Shown piece after piece: positions 19,601 through 27,587 of a stretch of DNA of 64,000 nt. The position numbers and the translations under genes are program-made. This DNA is from Leeuwenhoekiella blandensis MED217 (lineage in GTDB: Bacteria > Bacteroidota > Bacteroidia > Flavobacteriales > Flavobacteriaceae): NCBI RefSeq assembly GCF_000152985.1, contig NZ_CH672395.1, positions 831,778 through 895,777 on the forward strand, written 5' to 3'. Each line of letters opens with the position of its first letter. Position 1 is the stretch's first letter. The notes below the pieces were generated by a model. The model had not been told where the DNA came from and did not search any database. It saw only the letters and a program-made list of their open reading frames with translations.

Positions 19601-20555
19601 AACGGTTTATGATAAGTACATCAATCAGCAAACCTTAGGCAATGACGGTACAACAGATGCAAATGGAAATCTTCTGATTCTTGACTTCAAGACCTTGGGT
19701 TCTATTTTATACCGCGGGCAAGCTAGCGTGACCAATGGTGTTTTTGATTTTGAATTTGTGGTTCCTAGAGATGTTGCTATTCCTTTAGGTAATGGGCGTG
19801 TGAATTTTTACAGCGTACGTGATGGTGTGCCAGAAGATCAGGCGGGAGCCAATGAGCAAATTCTTGTAGGCGGACTCAATGAAAATGCTGCTGAAGATAC
19901 CGAGGGGCCGCTTATCAATCTTTATATGAATGATGAGAATTTTGTGAGTGGAGGAATTACCAATACATCGCCTACGCTTCTGGTAAAGCTAGAAGATGAA
20001 AGTGGAATTAATACAGCAGGCGGTATAGGGCACGATCTCATCGCAATTTTAGACGGAGATGAGGAAAATCCAATTATTCTGAATGATTTTTATGAGAGTG
20101 ATGTTGATAACTTCAATCTGGGTCAGGCTTTGCGAACTTTACGCGATTTGGAACCCGGTTTACATACGGTGACTGTTGTCGCTTGGGATACGTATAACAA
20201 TTCGTCCACAGCCGACTTACAATTTGTGGTCGCGGGTGACGAAGAATTGACCTTAGAGCGCGTCCTTAATTATCCCAATCCTTTTGTGAATTATACCGAG
20301 TTTTGGTTTAATCATAATCGACCTTACGAACCGTTGGAAGTTCAAGTTCAAATTTTCACAATTTCCGGAAAGGTGGTTAAAACCATCAATCAGCTGGTGA
20401 CAACTACCGGATTTTTATCAAGAGAAATCACTTGGGATGGACTCGATGATTTTGGTCAAAAATTAGGAAAAGGTGTTTATGTGTATAAGATTACCGTAAA
20501 ATCTACGTTAACGAACAAGAAGGTTGAAAAGTTCGAGAAATTAGTCATCCTCTAA
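16656..20555 (+). CDS. porU: Type IX secretion system sortase PorU (C25 gingipain-like)
   Basis: A 1299-residue exported protein with a signal peptide ending near residue 25 (NAQ). After N-terminal beta domains comes a gingipain-type C25 peptidase domain, roughly residues 590-960. The catalytic His is in MTYLGHGGENTL and the catalytic Cys in VTVTCEFTRFDNP. Ig-like domains and a C-terminal sorting-like domain follow, with NYPNPF at about residue 1208 and a GKGVYVYKI segment near the end. PorU removes the C-terminal signal of T9SS cargo on the cell surface and attaches cargo to the envelope. porV follows 36 nt downstream and gldJ diverges upstream, the classic gldJ-porU-porV order. Confidence 0.95.
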   Translation: MRANYLKIFMFLCAFLIVRNSVLNAQEKQVEIRWSAPVNVATTEKPLMVPSFEKAHFSYSVSEGLRFADKWKVSAVFDASSVQLGDVVYEAISSTALKDLKLELIPDAPNLIAAFSKIRGASYFQFSISPIVKKNGTVKRITRFSIRYNAQRKPTIQQSRLPGRSNSILDSGDFYKFHIDTTGVFRLDYEFLERLGMDVQNINPQHLKIYGDGGAMLPLKNSDNTIFDPQENAIKVVGAEDGSFDREDYILFYGEGTRQFNAESLTHVNAYDNKSYYFITASGAPGLRVAPMVEPAGVPARTITTFKDYQFHERDTYNLLNLGRRWFGERFDVENEQRFDFTFPNRVNNTPLDIRVYTAAISESPTSFGLNVNGQAITNLNILPINESVLAREAFYDSYRFPGANPAINVSGDAISVVLQYNNNGNPSSEGYLDFIAVEATRSLAGVGNQLLFDGIAPEIANEVARYEIQNAAAFTEVWEIASPSDISSFQNTEAAATITFNTALSSTKKYVALHPEDFYEPLIYAGNTSVANQNIKGSILQSGGIFTDVDYLMITPNELRAQAERLAQHNRTYRNLNVKVVTLDAIYNEFSSGKQDIGAIRNLVRYVYENASSAENRLKYLCLFGDTSFDYKDRIDNNNNLVPTFNTYYSFSQSQSYMSDDFFGSLDPEEGVIENNSPAGSGGSDRLDIAVGRILADTPLLAKTAVDKIISYDARASFGRWRNNFVLVSDDVDQPWEFAELESTIDALGDQIQQEKPFINVKKIHADSYQQQSSAGGDRYPEVNEAIVDALESGALVMTYLGHGGENTLASEFIFTRENAQNLANGERLPLIVTVTCEFTRFDNPNRVAAGEELFWNEAGGAVGLVATTREISVRLGVIFNEALASNLFSFGTNTIKSVAENLRETKNQINDDNRRVIFFIGDPAMKLAFAKPDIRLTAINDVPLSQPVDTLKALSRVKMSGEVVDESGQLIPQYSGTLSATVYDKYINQQTLGNDGTTDANGNLLILDFKTLGSILYRGQASVTNGVFDFEFVVPRDVAIPLGNGRVNFYSVRDGVPEDQAGANEQILVGGLNENAAEDTEGPLINLYMNDENFVSGGITNTSPTLLVKLEDESGINTAGGIGHDLIAILDGDEENPIILNDFYESDVDNFNLGQALRTLRDLEPGLHTVTVVAWDTYNNSSTADLQFVVAGDEELTLERVLNYPNPFVNYTEFWFNHNRPYEPLEVQVQIFTISGKVVKTINQLVTTTGFLSREITWDGLDDFGQKLGKGVYVYKITVKSTLTNKKVEKFEKLVIL

Positions 20556-20565
20556 GGTTTATCTA

Positions 20566-20573
20566 TATATTTG
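20566..20573 (+). promoter_or_regulatory. Possible internal promoter for porV (-7 box)
   Basis: TATATTTG lies 19 nt before the porV ATG, in the porU-porV gap. There is no TTG at the proper distance, so it may be weak or coincidental. Confidence 0.4.
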
Positions 20574-20591
20574 TGAAAAGACCCCGTATTA

Positions 20592-21764
20592 ATGAATAGA
20601 TCATTACTTGTTTTAGGCCTTTGTTTTACAGTTCTTCAAAATTTAAAAGCTCAGGAAGTTGAAGGGCGACCCATAACTACCGGAGTTCCTTTCTTAGCGA
20701 TTGCAGCAGATGCACGTTCTGCAGGAATGGGAGATCAAGGGGTGGCGACGCGTCCAGATGCATATTCGCAGCAGTGGAATCCTGCGAAGTATGCTTTTGT
20801 TGAGCAGCAACAAGGAGTGGGTTTTAATTACACACCTTATTTAAGTCAGATTGTTGATGATATTTTTTTAGGTCAGGTGACCTATTATAATCGAATTAAT
20901 GATCGAAGCGCTTTTGCAGGGAGCATGCGTTATTTCAGTTTGGGAGATATTGAGTCTATTCAAAGCAGTAACCCGTCGCAAGCCGAATTAGAAAATCCGC
21001 TGATTTTAAGTCCGAATGAATTTACGCTCGATCTATCTTATGCCTTGCGTCTGGGAGATCGTTTTTCAATGGCTGTTGCCGGGCGCTATTTGCGTAGTAA
21101 TTTGAGACTTCAGATCAACGAAGAAGATGCCAGTGCAGCAGGATCAATAGGTGTAGATATCGCTGGTTTTTATCAGTCAGAAGAAATAAGTTATGACGAT
21201 TTCAATGGGCGATGGAGAGCAGGATTCAATATTTCAAACATAGGTCCAAAAATTCGATATGATGAGGCAGGTCAAGAAAACTTCATTCCTACCAACCTAC
21301 GTCTAGGAGGTGGTTTTGATTTTATTCTTGATGCGTTTAATGTCATAGGGGTAGGTCTTGAATTCAATAAGTTGCTTGTGCCATCTCCGCAAGATTTTAA
21401 TAATGATGGGGTGATCGATGGTTCTGATGCAGAAGCCTATCAGGCGATTGGCTTTTTTGAAGGAATGTTTCAATCTTTTGGAGATGCACCTAACGGAATA
21501 AGTGAAGAAATTAAAGAAGTGACCTGGTCTTTAGGTGCAGAATATAAATATGACGATGCGTTTGCTCTGCGTGCAGGGTATTTTAATGAAAGTGATTTAA
21601 AAGGTGCTCGTAAGTTCGCTACACTTGGTTTAGGATTCAAATATTCTGCAATAGATATCGACGTTTCTTATTTGTTCTCTACAACTCAAGTACGTAATCC
21701 ATTAGAAAACACGCTTCGTTTTGGGATTACCTTCAGCTTTGGTAATGAGTATGTAGAATACTAA
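20592..21764 (+). CDS. porV: Type IX secretion outer membrane protein PorV
   Basis: A 390-residue outer membrane beta-barrel of the FadL-like fold with a signal peptide of about 20 residues. The start of the mature protein, VPFLAIAADARSAGMGDQG, and the following RPDAYSQQWNPAKYAF are characteristic of PorV (LptO). The protein ends in strand-like segments with aromatic residues. PorV carries cargo from the SprA translocon to PorU and is required for most type A-CTD cargo. Its place after porU supports the assignment. cdd follows after 8 nt. Confidence 0.95.
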   Translation: MNRSLLVLGLCFTVLQNLKAQEVEGRPITTGVPFLAIAADARSAGMGDQGVATRPDAYSQQWNPAKYAFVEQQQGVGFNYTPYLSQIVDDIFLGQVTYYNRINDRSAFAGSMRYFSLGDIESIQSSNPSQAELENPLILSPNEFTLDLSYALRLGDRFSMAVAGRYLRSNLRLQINEEDASAAGSIGVDIAGFYQSEEISYDDFNGRWRAGFNISNIGPKIRYDEAGQENFIPTNLRLGGGFDFILDAFNVIGVGLEFNKLLVPSPQDFNNDGVIDGSDAEAYQAIGFFEGMFQSFGDAPNGISEEIKEVTWSLGAEYKYDDAFALRAGYFNESDLKGARKFATLGLGFKYSAIDIDVSYLFSTTQVRNPLENTLRFGITFSFGNEYVEY

Positions 21765-21772
21765 ATTTCAGT

Positions 21773-22255
21773 ATGAAAAAAATTAAAATAGAAGCTGAAC
21801 TTGAGGTTTATGAAGACTTTTCAGAATTACCTCAAGATATTCAGCAGCTTATGAAAGATGCTTTTGCGGCGCGAGATTCAGCTTACGCACCTTATTCAGA
21901 ATTTCACGTGGGAGCTGCTTTGTTGCTTTCTAATGGTGAGATTGTAAAAGGAAGCAATCAAGAAAACGCTGCCTATCCTTCTGGTCTTTGTGCAGAGCGA
22001 ACTGCGATTTATTATGCAGGAGCCAATTTTCCCGACGAAAAACTTGAGGTTATGGCGATCTCTGCGACAGGAAAGCGCAAGCCTTCTACGACACCAATAC
22101 CACCTTGTGGTGCGTGTCGTCAAGCTATAGCGGAGTATGAAGTAAAGCAAAAACAGCCGGTAGTGATTTATTTTATGGGCGCTAGCGGTAAGGTTTTTAA
22201 AAGCGATTCGCTTAGCAATTTGTTGCCGTTTATTTTCACACAAGAATATCTGTAA
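21773..22255 (+). CDS. cdd: Cytidine deaminase
   Basis: A 160-residue zinc-dependent deaminase that converts cytidine or deoxycytidine to uridine forms in pyrimidine salvage. Zinc ligands are Cys73 (in GLCAER), Cys112 and Cys115 (in PCGACRQ), with Glu75 as the proton shuttle. The FHVGAAL and NQENAAYPSG substrate segments are present. It follows porV closely and is probably cotranscribed; this order is common in Flavobacteriaceae although the functions are unrelated. Confidence 0.95.
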   Translation: MKKIKIEAELEVYEDFSELPQDIQQLMKDAFAARDSAYAPYSEFHVGAALLLSNGEIVKGSNQENAAYPSGLCAERTAIYYAGANFPDEKLEVMAISATGKRKPSTTPIPPCGACRQAIAEYEVKQKQPVVIYFMGASGKVFKSDSLSNLLPFIFTQEYL

Positions 22256-22488
22256 AATAGCGCGCTAGCTAGCGCTTAAATCCCCTGCGGATTCCCTTCA
22301 ATTTTTTCTTCAAAGATTTTCACGCTTCGTCCTGAATATACTATTTTTGTTCTCCGTCTTTTTAGGCGAAACGATTATGCCGAGTAAAAATCTTGGTAGG
22401 TTTAACAAAATGATGATTTGAAGAGGTTTCTCAAATCGTTGATAAAACTCACAGCGTGAGTAAAGTGTATAGATAAATCTATAATTTA
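22256..22488. other. Long leader region before pdhA
   Basis: About 230 nt without a gene. It begins with a short inverted repeat after cdd (AGCGC/GCGCT, 22259-22276), which may be a weak terminator without a T-run. A TATTTTTG box (22342-22349) is a possible -7 element, which would give pdhA a leader of about 130 nt. That leader holds two small hairpins: GATTTGA/TCAAATC (22415-22437) and CTCAC/GTGAG (22448-22460). No known riboswitch was recognised. Confidence 0.4.
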
Positions 22489-23490
22489 ATGAAAGAAATC
22501 ACAAAAGAGGTATACCTAAACTGGTATGAGGAGATGTCCTTCTGGCGCAAGTTTGAAGATAAACTGGCACAAGTTTATATTCAGCAAAAGGTGCGAGGAT
22601 TTTTGCATTTGTATAATGGTCAAGAGGCAATACTCGCTGGTGCCCTTCACGCAATGGATCTTACAAAAGATAAGATGATTACGGCTTACCGTAACCATGT
22701 GCAGCCAATAGGTATGGGAGAAGATCCTAAACGTGTTATGGCTGAACTCTACGGAAAGAAGACGGGTACTTCTATGGGATTAGGTGGTTCTATGCACATC
22801 TTTTCTAAAGAACATCGTTTTTATGGTGGTCACGGTATTGTAGGGGGGCAGATTCCTCTAGGAGCCGGTCTTGCCTTTGGTGATAAATACTTTAAGCGCG
22901 ATGCGGTAACCTTAACCTTTTTTGGAGACGGTGCTGCGCGTCAAGGTTCGTTGCACGAGACGTTTAACATGGCGATGAACTGGAAACTTCCGGTGGTATT
23001 TTGCGTTGAGAACAACGGTTATGCGATGGGGACTTCAGTAAAGCGTACGGCAAACCACGAGGATATCTGGAAGCTTGGTCTTGGTTATGAAATGCCTTGC
23101 GGACCAGTAGATGCGATGAATCCTGTGGCTGTGGCAGAAGCTTTTGACGAGGCGATCGCTAGAGCCCGTCGTGGAGATGGGCCAACGTTCTTAGAATTGA
23201 AAACCTATCGTTACAGAGGGCACTCAATGAGTGATGCTCAAAAGTATAGAACAAAAGATGAGGTAGCAGAATATCAAAAGATCGATCCGATCACACAAGT
23301 GAAGGATATCTTGTTAGAGAAAAAATTTGCTACAGAAGAAGAATTGAAGGCAATTGATAAGCGTGTTAAAAAACGTGTTGCCGAGTGTGAGAAATTTGCT
23401 GAAGAAAGTGACTTCCCTGAGAAAGAAGTTATGTATGATGTAGTTTACGAGCAGGAAGATTATCCATTTTTAGCACATAAACCAGAATAA
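22489..23490 (+). CDS. pdhA: Pyruvate dehydrogenase E1 component, alpha subunit
   Basis: A 333-residue thiamine-diphosphate-binding subunit. The ThDP motif runs from FFGDGAARQGSLHETFNM to VVFCVENNGYAMGTS (about residues 143-178), and the phosphorylation-loop-like stretch YRYRGHSMSDAQKYRTKDE is at about 241-259. With a beta subunit it decarboxylates pyruvate and passes the acetyl group to the E2 lipoyl arm. pdhC begins 4 nt after its stop. The beta subunit is not in this window, so pdhB must lie elsewhere, as in other Flavobacteriia. Confidence 0.95.
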   Translation: MKEITKEVYLNWYEEMSFWRKFEDKLAQVYIQQKVRGFLHLYNGQEAILAGALHAMDLTKDKMITAYRNHVQPIGMGEDPKRVMAELYGKKTGTSMGLGGSMHIFSKEHRFYGGHGIVGGQIPLGAGLAFGDKYFKRDAVTLTFFGDGAARQGSLHETFNMAMNWKLPVVFCVENNGYAMGTSVKRTANHEDIWKLGLGYEMPCGPVDAMNPVAVAEAFDEAIARARRGDGPTFLELKTYRYRGHSMSDAQKYRTKDEVAEYQKIDPITQVKDILLEKKFATEEELKAIDKRVKKRVAECEKFAEESDFPEKEVMYDVVYEQEDYPFLAHKPE

Positions 23491-23494
23491 TATT

Positions 23495-25174
23495 ATGGCA
23501 GAAGTAATTAAGATGCCCCGCCTTAGTGATACAATGGAAGAAGGAACCGTTGCATCTTGGCTAAAGAAAAAAGGTGATAAAGTAGAAGAAGGAGACATCC
23601 TTGCAGAGATTGAAACGGACAAAGCGACGATGGAGTTCGAATCATTCTATGAGGGAACGCTACTACATATAGGAATCGAGGAAGGTGAGACAGCAAATGT
23701 TGATGCGCTGCTTGCAATAATCGGTGAAGAAGGAGAGGATATTTCTGGTTTGATCGATGGAAGCGCAGATGCAGGATCTGATGCTGAAGAAGAATCTTCA
23801 GAGGATGATAGCGCAGAAGATGCTGAGGCTTCAAATGAAGAAGAAAGCGATGATGCTGCTGAAGAAACTTCTGATGATGCTGGTTCAGAAATTCCTGAAG
23901 GTGTTGAGGTGGTAACTATGCCACGTCTTAGCGACACGATGGAAGAAGGAACCGTTGCATCTTGGTTAAAAAAAGAAGGTGACAGCGTTGATGAAGGAGA
24001 TATTCTTGCAGAAATAGAAACCGATAAAGCGACTATGGAGTTTGAGTCGTTTTATAAAGGAACTTTACTTCATATCGGTATTCAAGAAGGAGAAACTGCA
24101 AAAGTTGATTCACTACTTGCAATCATTGGTGAAGAAGGAACTGATGTTTCTGGTGTTATTAGCAATTTCAAATCTGGAGGAGCTAAGAAAGAAGCGCCGA
24201 AGAAAGAAGAAAAGCCTAAAAAAGAGGCTCCGAAAAAAGAAGAAGCTAAGAAAGAAGCTCCTAAAAAGGAGGCGCCTAAAAAGGAAGAATCAAAACCGGC
24301 AAAAAATACTTCATCTAGTGATGGTCGTATTTTTGCTTCGCCATTGGCTAAAAAACTGGCTGAGGAAAAGGGTATTGATCTGGCAAAAGTTCCGGGAAGT
24401 GGAGAGAATGGTCGCGTAGTGCGCAAAGATATTGAGAACTATACTCCGGCAGCTTCGGGAGCAGGTGTGCAGCAATTTGTTGCAACAGGTGAAGAAAGCT
24501 ATGAGGATGTAAATAATTCTCAAATGCGTAAGGCGATTGCCAAGTCTCTTGGTAAATCAAAATTCACCGCACCGCATTACTACTTGAATGTAGAGTTTGA
24601 TATGGAAAACATGATTGCTTTCCGCAGTCAGTTTAACCAGCTTCCGGATACTAAAGTGTCATATAACGATATGATTATTAAAGCGGTTTCTATCGCTTTA
24701 AAACAGCATCCTCAAGTAAACTCGCAATGGTTTGACGATAAGATGCGTTTAAATAATCACGTGCATATTGGTGTGGCAGTTGCTGTGCCAGACGGACTTG
24801 TAGTTCCTGTTGTTGAATTTGCAAATGAGAAGTCTTTACAGCAAATCAATGCTGAAGTAAAAGAGCTTGCAGGTAAAGCACGTAACAAAAAACTAAAGCC
24901 GGAAGAAATGCAAGGAAGTACCTTTACCATTTCTAACCTGGGAATGTTTGGTATTACAAACTTTACTTCGATCATCAATCAGCCTAACTCAGCGATCTTA
25001 TCAGTAGGATCGATCATTGAGAAGCCGGTGGTGAAAGATGGTAAAATTGTAGTTGGTAACACAATGACCTTGTCTATGGCTTGTGATCACCGTACTATTG
25101 ATGGTGCCACAGGTGCTCAGTTTTTACAAACATTGAAAACCTATATCGAGAATCCGGTATTGATGTTGGCTTAA
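23495..25174 (+). CDS. pdhC: Pyruvate dehydrogenase E2 (dihydrolipoamide acetyltransferase)
   Basis: A 559-residue E2 with two N-terminal lipoyl domains (about residues 3-78 and 140-216), each with the lipoyl Lys in ETDKATMEFES. An acidic linker separates them, and a Lys/Pro/Ala/Glu-rich linker follows. The peripheral subunit-binding domain is FASPLAKKLAEEKGIDL (about 271-287), and the catalytic core ends with the active-site DHRTIDGATG near residue 532. It transfers acetyl groups from lipoate to CoA. The gene is cotranscribed with pdhA. A 27-nt stretch is identical in the two lipoyl-coding segments, pointing to recent duplication or gene conversion. Confidence 0.95.
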   Translation: MAEVIKMPRLSDTMEEGTVASWLKKKGDKVEEGDILAEIETDKATMEFESFYEGTLLHIGIEEGETANVDALLAIIGEEGEDISGLIDGSADAGSDAEEESSEDDSAEDAEASNEEESDDAAEETSDDAGSEIPEGVEVVTMPRLSDTMEEGTVASWLKKEGDSVDEGDILAEIETDKATMEFESFYKGTLLHIGIQEGETAKVDSLLAIIGEEGTDVSGVISNFKSGGAKKEAPKKEEKPKKEAPKKEEAKKEAPKKEAPKKEESKPAKNTSSSDGRIFASPLAKKLAEEKGIDLAKVPGSGENGRVVRKDIENYTPAASGAGVQQFVATGEESYEDVNNSQMRKAIAKSLGKSKFTAPHYYLNVEFDMENMIAFRSQFNQLPDTKVSYNDMIIKAVSIALKQHPQVNSQWFDDKMRLNNHVHIGVAVAVPDGLVVPVVEFANEKSLQQINAEVKELAGKARNKKLKPEEMQGSTFTISNLGMFGITNFTSIINQPNSAILSVGSIIEKPVVKDGKIVVGNTMTLSMACDHRTIDGATGAQFLQTLKTYIENPVLMLA

Positions 25175-25204
25175 TTTAAGCAGCATTTTAAAAATAGATA
25201 ACTT

Positions 25205-25236
25205 AAAAACCCATCAACATTTGATGGGTTTTTTTA
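25205..25236 (+). terminator. Intrinsic terminator after pdhC
   Basis: AAAAACCCATCAA and TTGATGGGTTTTT form a 13-bp stem with a 3-nt loop and more T after it, between pdhC and the M28 peptidase gene. Confidence 0.9.
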
Positions 25237-25246
25237 TATTGAACGT

Positions 25247-26299
25247 ATGAAAAGAATTTTTTTAAGTCTGGTATATTGTACAGTATTGGCCTGCGGAAGC
25301 ACTGCTGATGTACGTCAAGTTGATGCAGGAGCTGCCGCAGAAGCTTCAGAAGGTTATACGGTCTCAAATGAGCCGGCAGAAACCATCAAATCAACGGTAG
25401 CGCCTGATCCTGCTTCGGTTGCATTTCAAAAGCACGTTGACGCTTCAGCTATCAAACGACATATCGAATTTTTAGCTTCTGACGCCCTTGCCGGTAGAAA
25501 AACAGGCACAGATGGCATAGAAGAGGCAGCGACCTATATTATTAAAGAATTTCAGCAAGCTGGTGTAAAGCCTTACTTCACTTCGTATAGGGATAAGTTT
25601 GATGCAAAAGGTGTCGACGGTTACAATGTGGTTGGGATGCTTGAAGGAACTGATGCTGACTTGAAAAAGGAATTTATTGTGATCGGTGCACATTATGATC
25701 ACATTGGTACGGCGAATGCTGACGGTGAAGACACTATTGCCAATGGAGCTAATGATAATGCTTCAGGAACTTCAGCTGTTATAGAATTGGCTAAGTATTT
25801 TGCTAAGGCAAAAACCAATAAGCGTAGTATTATCTTTGCGCTTTTTTCTGCGGAAGAACTGGGGCTGTTAGGATCAGCACATTTGGCTGAACGTCTTAAA
25901 ACGACGAGCATCAATCCGTATGTAATGTTCAACATAGAAATGATAGGTGTGCCGATGACCGATAAAGATTATACGGTTTATCTTACCGGATATGAGAATA
26001 GCAATATGGCCCAAAAATTTAATGGGTATGCAGGGGCCAAAGTAATGGGCTTTCTGCCGCAGGCAAAACAATTCAATCTGTTTAAGCGCAGCGATAATTA
26101 TGCATTTTATGCGCAATTTAAAATTCCGGCGCAGACGGTTTCAACCTTCGATTTTACCAACTTTGACCATTATCATAAAGTAGGTGATGAGGCAGCTGCT
26201 ATGAATTTTGATCACGTGGCTAAGGTTGTGAATCAGTTGATTCCGGGAGTAGAAGGAATGACTAACAGTGCGACTCACGAAATACTTTGGAATGAGTAA
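25247..26299 (+). CDS. M28 family metallopeptidase, predicted lipoprotein
   Basis: A 350-residue exported peptidase. The signal ends in VLACGS with Cys near residue 16, so it is likely a lipoprotein. The M28 zinc-binding residues are visible in VIGAHYDHIG, NGANDNASGTSAV, LFSAEELGLLGS and FNIEMIG, with the last His in FDHYHKVGD. It should act as an aminopeptidase in the periplasm or on the outer membrane. It heads a run of five closely spaced plus-strand genes; its stop overlaps the SDR start by 8 nt. Confidence 0.92.
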   Translation: MKRIFLSLVYCTVLACGSTADVRQVDAGAAAEASEGYTVSNEPAETIKSTVAPDPASVAFQKHVDASAIKRHIEFLASDALAGRKTGTDGIEEAATYIIKEFQQAGVKPYFTSYRDKFDAKGVDGYNVVGMLEGTDADLKKEFIVIGAHYDHIGTANADGEDTIANGANDNASGTSAVIELAKYFAKAKTNKRSIIFALFSAEELGLLGSAHLAERLKTTSINPYVMFNIEMIGVPMTDKDYTVYLTGYENSNMAQKFNGYAGAKVMGFLPQAKQFNLFKRSDNYAFYAQFKIPAQTVSTFDFTNFDHYHKVGDEAAAMNFDHVAKVVNQLIPGVEGMTNSATHEILWNE

Positions 26300-26978
26300 G
26301 AATATAATAATCACAGGAACAAGTAGAGGGATTGGTTTTGAAATGGCCAGACAATTTGCTGCCGAAGGACATCAGGTTTTAGCCTTGTCGCGCAACGAGA
26401 AGCCGTTGAAAGAATTAGGAGTCGACAATATTCATTCCATTTCATTTGACATCACTAAAGCTGAAGATTTGAATAAAATATCGGCTTTTGTCAAGGCTGA
26501 ATGGGAGGGTTTTGTTGATGTTTTGATACACAATGCCGGTGCATTAGTCAGCAAGCCTTTTGAGGAGCTTTCTCAAGCAGATTTTGAACAAGTATATGCT
26601 GTAAATGTATTTGGGGTCGCGACTTTAACTCAGGCTATATTACCCTTTATGAAGCCAGGTGGTCACGTGGTTACTGTGAGTAGTATGGGAGGCATTCAAG
26701 GCAGCGTGAAATTTGCAGGGCTAGCTGCGTACAGTTCGAGTAAAGGTGCTGTGATCACTTTAAGCGAATTGCTTGCTGAAGAGTATAAAGAACAGGGAAT
26801 TGCCTTTAATGTTTTGGCGTTGGGAGCTGTGCAGACCGAAATGCTAGAAGAAGCTTTTCCTGGATACCAAGCACCACTTTCGGCTGAAGAAATGGCGGCA
26901 TATATTAAGAATTTTGCGTTGACAGCAAACAAATTTTATAACGGAAAAGTTTTGCAGGTTTCGGCGTCTACGCCATAA
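26292..26978 (+). CDS. SDR family oxidoreductase
   Basis: A 228-residue short-chain dehydrogenase/reductase. The cofactor motif is TGTSRGIGFEMA (about residues 8-19), followed by HNAGALVSKP, the catalytic Ser in VVTVSSMGG and the YxxxK pair in YSSSKGAVI. A longer frame opens at 26268, but ATG 26292 puts the dinucleotide-binding motif at the usual distance. The C-terminus is short compared with the family. Substrate unknown. Confidence 0.9.
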   Translation: MSKNIIITGTSRGIGFEMARQFAAEGHQVLALSRNEKPLKELGVDNIHSISFDITKAEDLNKISAFVKAEWEGFVDVLIHNAGALVSKPFEELSQADFEQVYAVNVFGVATLTQAILPFMKPGGHVVTVSSMGGIQGSVKFAGLAAYSSSKGAVITLSELLAEEYKEQGIAFNVLALGAVQTEMLEEAFPGYQAPLSAEEMAAYIKNFALTANKFYNGKVLQVSASTP

Positions 26979-26981
26979 ACG

Positions 26982-27578
26982 ATGAAGAATATCTTAGGCA
27001 AATACATACCAGAGCAAGCGGTTGACCCTGTTTTTGAGTTGATCAAAAATTTTGGCGTTCATCTAAAGATCGTAGATGAACGTGTCACGCGTCACGGAGA
27101 TTATAGAAGGTTGCCTGGTGGCGGACATCAAATCACGGTGAATACCAATTTGAATTCCTATCGTTTTTTGATAACTTTAATTCATGAGATCGCCCATTTA
27201 GTAGCCTTCGTGAAATTTGGTAACCGAATAAAGCCGCACGGTAAAGAATGGAAATATACCTTTCAAAATTTAATGCTGCCATTTATTAGGCCCGAGATCT
27301 TTCCGAAGCAACTCTTGCCGGTTATCGCCAATCATTTTAAAAACCCTAAAGCGAGTAGCGATACCGATGCGCAATTATCATTAGCGCTTAAGCAATTTGA
27401 CCCACCCAACGATAAAAGCTATATATTTGAAATTCCGCGGGGTAGTCTTTTTAAATTATATAACGGAAAAGTTTTTCAAAAAGGAGAACGTAGAATCAAA
27501 CGTTATGAATGTGTAGAGACCGCCACGGGAAAAGTTTATTTATTTCAACCTAACGCAGAGGTCGAACTTTTAACTTAA
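26982..27578 (+). CDS. SprT-like zinc metalloprotein
   Basis: A 198-residue protein with the HEIAH zinc motif (about residue 67-71) preceded by YRFLITLI and followed by GKEWKYTFQNLM, the layout of SprT-like domains. The C-terminal part carries a short beta-ribbon segment but without the four cysteines of a zinc ribbon. SprT-like proteins are putative cytoplasmic proteases; the bacterial role is not settled. It begins 3 nt after the SDR stop. Confidence 0.85.
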   Translation: MKNILGKYIPEQAVDPVFELIKNFGVHLKIVDERVTRHGDYRRLPGGGHQITVNTNLNSYRFLITLIHEIAHLVAFVKFGNRIKPHGKEWKYTFQNLMLPFIRPEIFPKQLLPVIANHFKNPKASSDTDAQLSLALKQFDPPNDKSYIFEIPRGSLFKLYNGKVFQKGERRIKRYECVETATGKVYLFQPNAEVELLT

Positions 27579-27587
27579 TAACACCAG

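Noticed and set aside
23647-23937. Minus-strand Ser/Ala-rich frame
   Set aside because: Antisense to the acidic linker of pdhC (GAA/GAT codons read as Ser/Phe on the other strand).
24082-24426. Minus-strand frame with repeated GASFLGASFL-like units
   Set aside because: It is the antisense of the Lys/Pro/Ala/Glu linker and second lipoyl region of pdhC; the repeats come from that linker.
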